Below the pieces are notes generated by a model, which ran no database searches, was not told the DNA's origin, and saw nothing but the letters and a program-made list of their open reading frames with translations. A program made the position numbers and the translations under genes. Shown in pieces: positions 55,884-64,000 of a DNA stretch of 64,000 nt. Source of the stretch: Halothermothrix orenii H 168 (lineage in GTDB: Bacteria > Bacillota > Halanaerobiia > Halanaerobiales > Halothermotrichaceae); the NCBI RefSeq assembly GCF_000020485.1, contig NC_011899.1, forward strand, positions 807,937-871,936. The letters run 5' to 3'. Within the stretch, counting starts at the first letter, position 1; every line of letters begins with the position of its first letter.

Positions 55884-55908
55884 TAATACAGCGAATGGAG
55901 TTGGTATT

Positions 55909-57144
55909 ATGGCTTTAATAGTACAAAAATACGGTGGTACATCGGTGGGAACTATTGAAAGGATTAAAAATGTTGCCGACCGTGTCATTAAAGAATATAA
56001 AAGTGGTAACAAACTGGTTGTAGTTGTTTCAGCAATGGGTGATACCACTGATAAGCTAATCAAGCTCATGAAAGGGGTTACAAGTGACCCCGATCCACGG
56101 GAAGCGGATATGCTATTAACAACAGGAGAACAGGTTTCAATTGCGCTTCTCACAATGGCTATCCAGGAAAGAGGTTATCCCGCTATTTCCCTGACTGGAA
56201 GTCAGGTCCAGATCAAGACCAATGACCATCATAATAAAGCTGAAATACTAGGTGTTGATAATAACCGGCTTATTGAGGAACTGGATCAGGGTAAAATTGT
56301 AGTGGTAGCAGGTTTTCAGGGGATTAACAGTAATAATGATTTTACAACACTGGGGCGTGGTGGTTCTGATACAACTGCCGTTGCTCTGGCAGCATCCCTG
56401 GGGGCAGAAAGGTGTGAAATATATTCAGATGTTGAAGGGATCTATACTACCGATCCCAGGGTTGTACCTGAAGCGGTAAAGCTTGATTATATATCGTATA
56501 ATGAAATGCTGGAGCTAGCCCATCTAGGGGCTAAAGTCCTTCATCCCCGTTCTGTGGAACTGGCCAAAGCCTATAATTTAAAACTATATATAGCCTCAAG
56601 TTTTAATTATAAACCAGGTACGGTAGTAAAGGGGGTTGATGACATGGAGAAGAGGAGAAGTGTTACCGGGGTAACCTGTGAAAAAGATGAGGTAAAAGTA
56701 ACTGTACAAAAAGTACCTGATAGACCAGGTGTTGCCGGGAAAATTTTTAAAGAACTGGCCAGATATAATATAAACGTTGATATGATTATCCAGAACCTGC
56801 AGTATGATAACCGAAATGATATTACTTTTACCATAAATAAAGAAGATTTAATTAAATGTAAAAAGGTTATTTACCGGATTGCAGAAGAATTAAATGCCGG
56901 TGGTGTTGAAATCGATACCAGGGTAGCCAAAGTATCAATAGTGGGAGCTGGAATGATATCAACACCCGGTATAGCCGGAAAAATGTTTGAAATAATGGGG
57001 AATGAAAATATTAACATTCAGATGATTACTACATCTGATATAAAGATCTCCTGTTTAATAAGGGAAAACCAGGCTGAAAAAGCCCTTAAAACCCTTCACA
57101 GACAATTTGAACTGGGGAATATTACTCAGAAACAGGCTCGATAA
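55909..57144 (+). CDS. lysC: aspartate kinase
   Basis: The first step of the aspartate family pathway. The 411-residue protein has LIVQKYGGTSVGTIERI, VVSAMGDTTDKL, TTGEQVSIALL, TLGRGGSDTTAVALA and DVEGIYTTDPRV. Two C-terminal ACT domains (about 265-411) follow. GGAG at 55894-55897 fits the ATG at 55909; an earlier in-frame start lies inside thrC. Position in the thr operon suggests control by threonine or lysine, but the effector cannot be read from sequence. Confidence 0.95.
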   Translation: MALIVQKYGGTSVGTIERIKNVADRVIKEYKSGNKLVVVVSAMGDTTDKLIKLMKGVTSDPDPREADMLLTTGEQVSIALLTMAIQERGYPAISLTGSQVQIKTNDHHNKAEILGVDNNRLIEELDQGKIVVVAGFQGINSNNDFTTLGRGGSDTTAVALAASLGAERCEIYSDVEGIYTTDPRVVPEAVKLDYISYNEMLELAHLGAKVLHPRSVELAKAYNLKLYIASSFNYKPGTVVKGVDDMEKRRSVTGVTCEKDEVKVTVQKVPDRPGVAGKIFKELARYNINVDMIIQNLQYDNRNDITFTINKEDLIKCKKVIYRIAEELNAGGVEIDTRVAKVSIVGAGMISTPGIAGKMFEIMGNENINIQMITTSDIKISCLIRENQAEKALKTLHRQFELGNITQKQAR

Positions 57145-57169
57145 ACCAAAGTGTGGTTTGATACTTTAT

Positions 57170-57198
57170 TTGACTAAAGGTTTTTGATAATGTATAAT
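57170..57198 (+). promoter_or_regulatory. strong A-type promoter of the NifV-like synthase gene
   Basis: TTGACT (57170-57175), a 17-base spacer and a perfect TATAAT (57193-57198) lie about 200 bases before the gene. A weak hairpin (AAACCA with TGGTTT, 57143-57159) precedes it. Confidence 0.85.
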
Positions 57199-57400
57199 AA
57201 TAAGCAGCCAAAATTAACTAACTTTTGTATAAAAGATTAAAAGGTTGTTATGACAGGAATAAAAGATGATTTATTTTTTCATTATAATATTTTTAATTAT
57301 TCTTTTATGAATAAAAAAACATAGTTAAGAATATATATTATTGGGGATTTATAGTTTTTTAAGTAGATAGAATAGAGCAGCTTAGAAAGGGGTTGTAATC

Positions 57401-58558
57401 ATGGGAAGGAAAATAAAGATTGTTGATACTACATTACGTGATGGTGAGCAGACAGCAGGTGTTGTTTTTGCCAATGAAGAGAAAATAAGGATTGCCAAAC
57501 TCCTGGCCGAGATCGGGGTACAGCAGATTGAGGCCGGGATTCCGGTTATGGGTGGTGATGAGAAAAAGGCAATAAAAAGTATTGTAGAAGCAGATCTCGA
57601 TGTCAGTGTCATGGCCTGGAACCGGGCAGTTATTTCAGATATAAAAGAGTCAATTGATTGTGGGGTTGATGCTGTTGCTATTTCTATATCTACTTCTGAT
57701 ATTCATATTAAACATAAACTAAAAAGAGACCGGGACTGGGTCCTGAAAAACATGGTGGAGGCAACCAGGTTTGCTAAAAAACATAACTTATATGTGTCTG
57801 TCAATGCTGAAGATTCTTCCCGGACAGATATGGATTTTTTATTAAGGTTTGCTAAAGAAGCTAAAGAAGCCGGAGCTGACCGTCTCCGTTATTGTGATAC
57901 TGTAGGAACAATGGAGCCTTTTCAGCTTTATGAACAGGTCAAATTAATACGAAACGAAATAGGAATTGATGTAGAGATGCATACCCATAATGATTTTGGC
58001 CTGGCTACTGCCAATGCTTTAGCTGGAGTTAAAGCCGGTGCCAATTATGTAGGGGTTACCGTAGGCGGTCTTGGAGAGCGGGCCGGGAATGCAGCCCTTG
58101 AAGAAGTAGTTATGGCTTTAAAATATCTATATAATATTGATCTCAATTTTAAGACAAGTAAATTCAGGGAACTTAATGAATATGTCGGAATGGCTTCTAA
58201 CCGCCCTGTTCCTGCCTGGAAACCTATTGTAGGCAGTAACATGTTTGCTCATGAATCCGGTATTCATACCGATGGGGTTATTAAAAATGCCAGTACTTAT
58301 GAAATATTTTCACCAGAAGAAGTGGGGTTAACAAGACAGATTGTTATCGGGAAACACTCGGGTAGAAATGCCATCATAAATAAGTTTAAGGAATATGGAA
58401 TAAGCTTAAATAATGATGAGGCCACTGAAATCCTTAAAGAAGTCAGATCCCTTGCCGTCAAATTAAAACGGGCTTTATTTGATAAAGAGCTTGTTTATAT
58501 CTATCAGGACCTTAAACAGGAAAGAGGAGAAGAATGGGAAGAGGAAAAACTGTCATAG
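57401..58558 (+). CDS. NifV-like acyltransferase: homocitrate synthase or Re-citrate synthase
   Basis: A 385-residue DRE-TIM metallolyase. Motifs are VDTTLRDGEQTAGVVF with the catalytic Arg and Asp, EAGIPVMGG, YCDTVGTMEPF, the metal-binding HTHNDFGLATANALAG, GGLGERAGN and GKHSGRNAI. It is closest in pattern to NifV/homocitrate synthases and lacks the LeuA regulatory domain. The next gene is an NAD-type isocitrate dehydrogenase and no aconitase or nitrogenase gene is here. A Re-citrate synthase role, known for NifV-like proteins in clostridia, is plausible. Confidence 0.85.
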   Translation: MGRKIKIVDTTLRDGEQTAGVVFANEEKIRIAKLLAEIGVQQIEAGIPVMGGDEKKAIKSIVEADLDVSVMAWNRAVISDIKESIDCGVDAVAISISTSDIHIKHKLKRDRDWVLKNMVEATRFAKKHNLYVSVNAEDSSRTDMDFLLRFAKEAKEAGADRLRYCDTVGTMEPFQLYEQVKLIRNEIGIDVEMHTHNDFGLATANALAGVKAGANYVGVTVGGLGERAGNAALEEVVMALKYLYNIDLNFKTSKFRELNEYVGMASNRPVPAWKPIVGSNMFAHESGIHTDGVIKNASTYEIFSPEEVGLTRQIVIGKHSGRNAIINKFKEYGISLNNDEATEILKEVRSLAVKLKRALFDKELVYIYQDLKQERGEEWEEEKLS

Positions 58559-58751
58559 ATAAATATTGAATACCCATTCCTGTCAGGATGTGAAGAATCG
58601 TGGGTTATTACTGATATAGGTTTTATAATAGGCCAGGCATTTAGAGACCAGGTCCCTCTGGTTACAAAATGTGCTGGAATTGGGGCTGTTATTACAAGGT
58701 CTTGAGGGTAAATTAAGAGTATGAAGCCTTAAATGTTTAAGGGGGGTTAAA
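58559..58751 (+). other. gap between the NifV-like and isocitrate dehydrogenase genes
   Basis: These 193 bases hold no intact gene on the + strand. A small inverted repeat ACCAG...CTGGT (about 58650-58665) and short open frames interrupted by stops are visible. Ribosome site GGGGGG directly precedes the next ATG. Confidence 0.5.
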
Positions 58752-59747
58752 ATGATAACAGTAACTTTGATTCCTGGAGATGGAATTGGACCTGAAATAA
58801 CGGACGTTGTGGTTGAAGTTTTTGAAGCACTGGGGGTTGATGTAGACTGGGAAGTAGTTAATGCCGGCAAGTCGGTAATGGATAAATACGGCACCCCACT
58901 TCCTGATGAAGTAATTGAATCCATTAAGAAAAATAAAGTAGCCTTAAAAGGGCCTATTACTACACCTGTCGGATCTGGTTTTCGTAGTGTTAATGTAGCT
59001 ATAAGAAAAAAGCTCAATTTATATGCTAATTTACGACCTGTTGAGAGTTTACCGGGGCTTAAAACCCGTTATGATAAGGTTAATCTTGTTGTAGTTAGAG
59101 AAAATACTGAAGGATTATATAGCGGGGTAGAACATAAAATTAGTGATTTTGCTGCCGAAAGTATAAAAATTATTACCAGAAAGGCGAGTGAGAGGATTAT
59201 AGAATTTGCCTTCAGTTATGCTAAAAAAAATGACCGTCAGCAGGTTACTGCGGTTCACAAGGCCAACATAATGAAAATTTCTGATGGGTTATTTCTGGAT
59301 ACGGCCCGTAAGGTGGCTGAAAAATACCCTGGTATTGAGTACAATGAGCGAATTATAGATAATATGTGTATGCAACTGGTTCAAAATCCTGAAGATTATG
59401 ATGTTCTGGTAATGCCTAATTTTTACGGAGATATAGTATCAGATCTGGGGGCAGGTCTGGTTGGAGGGCTTGGTGTAACCCCGGGGGCAAATATTGGAGA
59501 TGAAATTGCAGTTTTTGAAGCAGTACATGGTAGTGCCCCTGATATTGCCGGAAAGGGAGTAGCCAATCCTGTGGCTATTTTACGCTCAAGTATTATGTTA
59601 TTAAATCATATCGGTGAAAGTGAAAAAGCCAGTAAACTTGACCAGGCTATTAAGAAAACCCTGGTTAAAGGTAAGGGTCTAACTCCGGACCTCGGTGGTC
59701 AGGGAACCACCCGGAGCTTTAAAGACCAGATAATTAATAATATCTAA
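58752..59747 (+). CDS. isocitrate dehydrogenase (NAD-type)
   Basis: A 331-residue beta-decarboxylating dehydrogenase. LIPGDGIGPEITDVV opens the protein. GFRSVNVAIRKKLNLYANLRP carries the Ser-x-Asn pair that in isocitrate dehydrogenases contacts substrate (Escherichia coli S113/N115) and is absent from isopropylmalate enzymes. VVRENTEGLYSG, HKANIMKISDGLF and MPNFYGDIVSDLGAGLVGG are typical. In HGSAPDIAGKGVANP the Asp-Ile pair, where NADP enzymes have Lys-Tyr, indicates NAD. Its end overlaps the convergent SOD gene by 14 bases. Confidence 0.9.
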   Translation: MITVTLIPGDGIGPEITDVVVEVFEALGVDVDWEVVNAGKSVMDKYGTPLPDEVIESIKKNKVALKGPITTPVGSGFRSVNVAIRKKLNLYANLRPVESLPGLKTRYDKVNLVVVRENTEGLYSGVEHKISDFAAESIKIITRKASERIIEFAFSYAKKNDRQQVTAVHKANIMKISDGLFLDTARKVAEKYPGIEYNERIIDNMCMQLVQNPEDYDVLVMPNFYGDIVSDLGAGLVGGLGVTPGANIGDEIAVFEAVHGSAPDIAGKGVANPVAILRSSIMLLNHIGESEKASKLDQAIKKTLVKGKGLTPDLGGQGTTRSFKDQIINNI

Positions 59748-60210
59748 TGACACCACAGGCGAATCTTGGACCAGAGTTCCCGGCTGGTTGACTCCGGTAA
59801 TCATCGGGATACTCATGAATAATAACTGACCTTCCTATTATATCTTTAACCCTGAATTTGTTGGTAAAAAAGCACATCCGGGCATACCCGTTGTTTGAAA
59901 ATAAAACGGGAAAATCACCGGCATGATTTCCATGGGGTTGGTTTTCGGGATTCCAGTGGCCTCCTGCTGCCTTAAAGGGGTCTTCCGGGTTTCCAACCTT
60001 ACAGTTACCAAACCCGTGAATATGAAAACCATGGGGACCGATTGGAGGTCTTTCTTCTGTGGCCGGCTGGTAAGGTGGGAGGCCATAAATTTCAGCACAA
60101 ACCCAGGTTCCCTCCGGAACATTCTTGAAGATTACCTCCCCCCTTATTTCCGGAGCAAGGGGTCCCCCCCTGACCAGGGCCCGGGCTCTGTTTCTATCGC
60201 TAAAGAACAA
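59734..60210 (-). CDS. Cu/Zn superoxide dismutase-like protein
   Basis: A 158-residue protein of the Cu/Zn SOD family on the minus strand. Metal ligands and motifs are PHGFHIHGFGNC, AAGGHWNPENQPHGNHAGDFP (shown in part as two His-rich sites), SVIIHEYPDD and the active-site Arg in GNSGPRFACGVI. The two structural Cys are present. There is no signal peptide, although bacterial members are usually exported. TTG start at 60210 after GGAG. An oxidative-stress role is likely but activity is untested. Confidence 0.88.
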   Translation of the reverse strand: MFFSDRNRARALVRGGPLAPEIRGEVIFKNVPEGTWVCAEIYGLPPYQPATEERPPIGPHGFHIHGFGNCKVGNPEDPFKAAGGHWNPENQPHGNHAGDFPVLFSNNGYARMCFFTNKFRVKDIIGRSVIIHEYPDDYRSQPAGNSGPRFACGVIRYY

Positions 60211-60313
60211 TGGATATTCTCCTTTCTATTTGTCTATTAATTTATTTGATATTATTTTATATTATGAAATATAGATGTATAATGTTACTTCAAAATAACC
60301 GGGGGAATTAGTC

Positions 60314-60880
60314 ATGGTTAAAATTGAAATTGAAGGTTCACAATTAATCCTGGATACAGGTGATATTACTCAGGAAAGGGTTGAAGCCATTGTTAATGCA
60401 GCTAATTCTTCACTGATGGGTGGAGGAGGTGTTGATGGGGCTATCCACCGGGCTGGTGGTCCTGATATACTTGAGGAATGTAAGGAAATCAGGAAAAAAA
60501 AGGGTAAACTACCTCCAGGCCAGGCGGTAATAACTACCGGTGGAAAGCTTAAGGCCAGATATGTAATCCATACCGTTGGTCCTGTCTGGCATGGTGGTCA
60601 AAAAAATGAAGGTGAAGTCTTAAAACAGGCATACAGGAACTGTTTAGACCTGGCGAGAAAAAACGGGATCAGGTCTATTGCCTTTCCATCCATCAGTACT
60701 GGAGCTTATAGATTTCCGGTTGACAGGGCAGCCGGTATTGCGATAGATACAATTTATACATATCTTTCAAAATACAAAGGGGTATTCGAGAAGGTTAAAA
60801 TGGTTTTATACACTGAAGCTGATTATAACATATATGTCTCCAAATATAATAAAATTATCCATAAATCTGATCAACAATAA
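60314..60880 (+). CDS. macro-domain protein (ADP-ribose/O-acetyl-ADP-ribose hydrolase type)
   Basis: A 188-residue MacroD-type protein. [27 protein letters not shown] is the signature for ADP-ribose binding and deacylation. [43 protein letters not shown] and a C-terminal [17 protein letters not shown] complete the fold. Such enzymes remove ADP-ribose from proteins or hydrolyse O-acetyl-ADP-ribose. It is divergent from the SOD gene, with about 100 bases between. No ADP-ribosyltransferase partner is adjacent. Confidence 0.94.
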   Translation: MVKIEIEGSQLILDTGDITQERVEAIVNAANSSLMGGGGVDGAIHRAGGPDILEECKEIRKKKGKLPPGQAVITTGGKLKARYVIHTVGPVWHGGQKNEGEVLKQAYRNCLDLARKNGIRSIAFPSISTGAYRFPVDRAAGIAIDTIYTYLSKYKGVFEKVKMVLYTEADYNIYVSKYNKIIHKSDQQ

Positions 60881-60907
60881 TGAGAATGGGTTAATATTAA
60901 AAACTTT

Positions 60908-60936
60908 TTGACAACTATATTATTTTATAATATAAT
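60908..60936 (+). promoter_or_regulatory. perfect consensus promoter of glpK
   Basis: TTGACA (60908-60913), exactly 17 bases, then TATAAT (60931-60936): a full-consensus A-type promoter about 115 bases upstream of glpK. So strong a promoter implies control after initiation. Confidence 0.92.
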
Positions 60937-60961
60937 TTAAGTAATAGAGGTTTAATAACCA

Positions 60962-62553
<1,592 letters not shown>

Positions 62554-62560
62554 TTATAAA

Positions 62561-62589
62561 TTGATTTTTAACTGATAATATTATATAAT
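62561..62589 (+). promoter_or_regulatory. A-type promoter of the glp oxidoreductase gene
   Basis: TTGATT (62561-62566), a 17-base spacer and TATAAT (62584-62589) begin a leader of about 150 bases. Confidence 0.82.
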
Positions 62590-62632
62590 TAATTTAGGTA
62601 ATAAAATTAACTACTAAAATAGAATAAAAATG

Positions 62633-62720
62633 GTGGAGAACAAGAGAGAACCATTATTATTGACCTGGGTGAAGTATGCCTTCATTACATAAAGGTCAGT
62701 AAGGTGGTTCTCTTTTTTTA
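62633..62720 (+). promoter_or_regulatory. leader of the glp oxidoreductase gene with a terminator
   Basis: GGTGGAGAACAAGAGAGAACC (overlapping 62633-62652) leads into a long hairpin: AGAGAACCA (62645-62653) with TGGTTCTCT (62705-62713), a second helix TTATTGACC with GGTCAGTAA, and an inner TGAAG/CTTCA loop. Seven T follow (62713-62719). The purine tract resembles that before glpK. It is a terminator placed between promoter and gene, so antitermination is likely. Confidence 0.72.
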
Positions 62721-62744
62721 TTTAAACAAAAAGGAGGAATATAG

Positions 62745-64000
62745 ATGAGAGCAGACGTTATTATCATCGGAAGTGGTGTTGTTGGAAGTGCAATTGCCCG
62801 GAGACTTGCCAGATATAACCTTGATATTATTCTTCTTGAAAAAGAACATGATGTTGCTATGGGTACAAGTAAAGCTAATTCAGGTATTATACATGCCGGT
62901 TATAATGCACCCTATGATAGTCTTAAAGGTAGATTGAATGTCAAATCAAACCCTGAATTTGATAAACTTTGCAGAGATTTAAGGGTTCCCTTTAAACGGA
63001 TTGGTTCCCTGGTAGTTGGCTTTGATGATAAAGACCTGAAAATACTTAAAGAAGAAAAAGAAAATGGAGAGAAGGCCGGAATAAAAGACCTGGAGATAGT
63101 AAAGGGCAAAAGGCTTTTTGAAATTGAACCAAATTTAAATCCAGAAGCCATGTATGCCCTGTATGCTCCGACTGCCGGTATTATTTCTCCACACCAATTT
63201 ACAATTGCCCTTGCTGATAGTGCTGCCCTCAATGGAGTTAAAGTTATGCTTTTGACAGAAGCCCGGAACATAAAAACTGAAAACGGTATGATTACCGGGG
63301 TAGAAACTAACAGAGGTTTTATTGCTGCTAAAGTAGTTATAAACGCTGCTGGTGTATATGCCGGGAATATTGCCAGTTTAGCCGGTGATTCGAGTATTTC
63401 TATAACCCCGAGGAAAGGTGAGTATCACCTTCTCGATAAAGAATGGGGTGATAAAGTCAATCACGTATTGTTCCCTATTCCCAGTACAGTATCAAAAGGA
63501 ATTCTGGTGACACCTACTGTCCACGGTAACCTCTTAATCGGTCCTAATTCTTATAATGTTGAAGACCCTGAAGATGTATCAACTACAACATCTGGACTTG
63601 ACGAGGTTTATAACGGGGCCAGAAGGCTTGTTCCTTCAATAAATCGAAGGGATGTAATTGCTTCTTTTGCTGGATTAAGGGCTGCAGCCTCAGGAGAAGA
63701 TTTTATCATTGGTTCTTCCAGTCACATTAAGGGGCTTATTCATGCTGCTGGTATCCAGTCACCGGGATTAAGCTCAGCTCCAGCAATTGCAGAAAAGGTA
63801 GAGGAAATTTTTAAAGATATAGCTGATGAGTTTTCCCTTGAGATCAGTTATAAGGATGATTTTAAGGAAACTCTTCCGGAATACCCCTGTTTTTCAGAAA
63901 AACTTGAAAAAAGTCATGAACAGGAGTGGAATAATTTGGTTAGGGAAAATCCAGATTTTGGTGAAATAGTTTGCCGATGTGAACGGGTAACAAAGGGTGA
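62745..64000 (+). CDS. FAD-dependent glycerol-3-phosphate dehydrogenase-like protein (3' end cut by window)
   Basis: The first ~418 residues of a D-amino-acid-oxidase-fold FAD enzyme: ADVIIIGSGVVGSAIARRLA (FAD site), KANSGIIHAGYNAP, VVINAAGVYAGNIA and ASFAGLRAAASGEDFIIG. The visible end, EIVCRCERVTKG, is the opening of a C-terminal BFD-type Fe-S domain, as in anaerobic GlpA-type enzymes. It follows glpK and shares its leader type, so it probably oxidises glycerol-3-phosphate. Clostridial clusters continue with a second FAD subunit and a DUF1667 protein. Confidence 0.85.
   Translation, partial: MRADVIIIGSGVVGSAIARRLARYNLDIILLEKEHDVAMGTSKANSGIIHAGYNAPYDSLKGRLNVKSNPEFDKLCRDLRVPFKRIGSLVVGFDDKDLKILKEEKENGEKAGIKDLEIVKGKRLFEIEPNLNPEAMYALYAPTAGIISPHQFTIALADSAALNGVKVMLLTEARNIKTENGMITGVETNRGFIAAKVVINAAGVYAGNIASLAGDSSISITPRKGEYHLLDKEWGDKVNHVLFPIPSTVSKGILVTPTVHGNLLIGPNSYNVEDPEDVSTTTSGLDEVYNGARRLVPSINRRDVIASFAGLRAAASGEDFIIGSSSHIKGLIHAAGIQSPGLSSAPAIAEKVEEIFKDIADEFSLEISYKDDFKETLPEYPCFSEKLEKSHEQEWNNLVRENPDFGEIVCRCERVTKG

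Noticed and set aside
57401-58558. 2-isopropylmalate synthase (leuA)
   Set aside because: The protein is too short, lacks the C-terminal regulatory domain, and has no other leu genes nearby.
58583-59017. 144-codon minus-strand frame over the start of isocitrate dehydrogenase
   Set aside because: Most of it is antisense to conserved dehydrogenase residues and it has no recognisable domain.
58752-59747. 3-isopropylmalate or homoisocitrate dehydrogenase
   Set aside because: The GFRSVNVAIRK segment has the isocitrate-type Ser-x-Asn pair rather than the patterns I know for those enzymes.
59838-60240. Open frames in other frames of the SOD region
   Set aside because: They overlap the SOD reading frame, which alone shows complete metal-ligand motifs.

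Overview
The window is a gene-dense, AT-rich stretch of a low-GC Gram-positive (Firmicutes) chromosome. PolC, CodY, CheC/CheD, HslUV, RnpM (YlxR), spore-type cell-wall enzymes, and A-type promoters with strong GGAGG ribosome sites all point that way. Gene content and codon use fit a fermentative anaerobe of the Halanaerobiales, possibly close to Halothermothrix. That name is recognition from memory, not a database match. All genes lie on the + strand except an aldo/keto reductase at the left edge, an amidase near 47 kb and a Cu/Zn superoxide dismutase-like gene near 60 kb. I found no tRNA, rRNA, CRISPR array, insertion sequence or prophage.

Layout. 0-9.5 kb: aldo/keto reductase (partial), a DUF1540 protein, then dprA-smg-topA-trmFO and hslV-hslU-codY. 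This is the Bacillus topA-gid-codV-clpQY-codY order without xerC/codV. 9.6-14.1 kb: a chemotaxis operon (cheY-cheA-cheW-cheW-cheC-cheD) at the place where Bacillus keeps its fla/che operon, between codY and rpsB. 14.2-26.4 kb: rpsB-tsf, pyrH, then frr-orf-uppS-cdsA-permease-dxr-rseP-HD protein-ispG-proS, which joins translation, isoprenoid and membrane functions. 26.4-32 kb: a glycosyltransferase, an MgtC-like protein and polC. 32-42.4 kb: rimP-nusA-rnpM-infB-rbfA-nrnA-truB-ribF, then rpsO and pnp. 42.4-51.1 kb: nfo, a JAMM-domain/DinG-like helicase fusion, a LysM/SleB hydrolase, an amidase-GerMN fusion, two polysaccharide deacetylases, dut, a YlmC/YmxH protein and a stress protein. 51.3-59.7 kb: a Cys/Met-type PLP enzyme, thrB-hom-thrC-aspartokinase, a NifV-like synthase and an NAD-type isocitrate dehydrogenase. 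59.7-64 kb: Cu/Zn SOD, a macro-domain protein, glpK and an FAD-dependent glycerol-3-phosphate dehydrogenase-like gene cut by the window end.

Regulation is unusually legible. At least ten A-type promoters with 17-nt spacers can be read directly. Several genes have structured leaders: rpsB, rpsO, the rimP-nusA operon, and two matching purine-rich-plus-terminator leaders before glpK and the next glp gene. A 15-bp hairpin fully covers the ribosome binding site of the first polysaccharide deacetylase.

The items most worth a second look are that Shine-Dalgarno-masking hairpin, the JAMM-DinG fusion, the paired glp leaders, the rpsB leader, and a likely Re-citrate synthase/isocitrate dehydrogenase pair. 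I saw no clear multi-gene defence system or other wholly unknown system.
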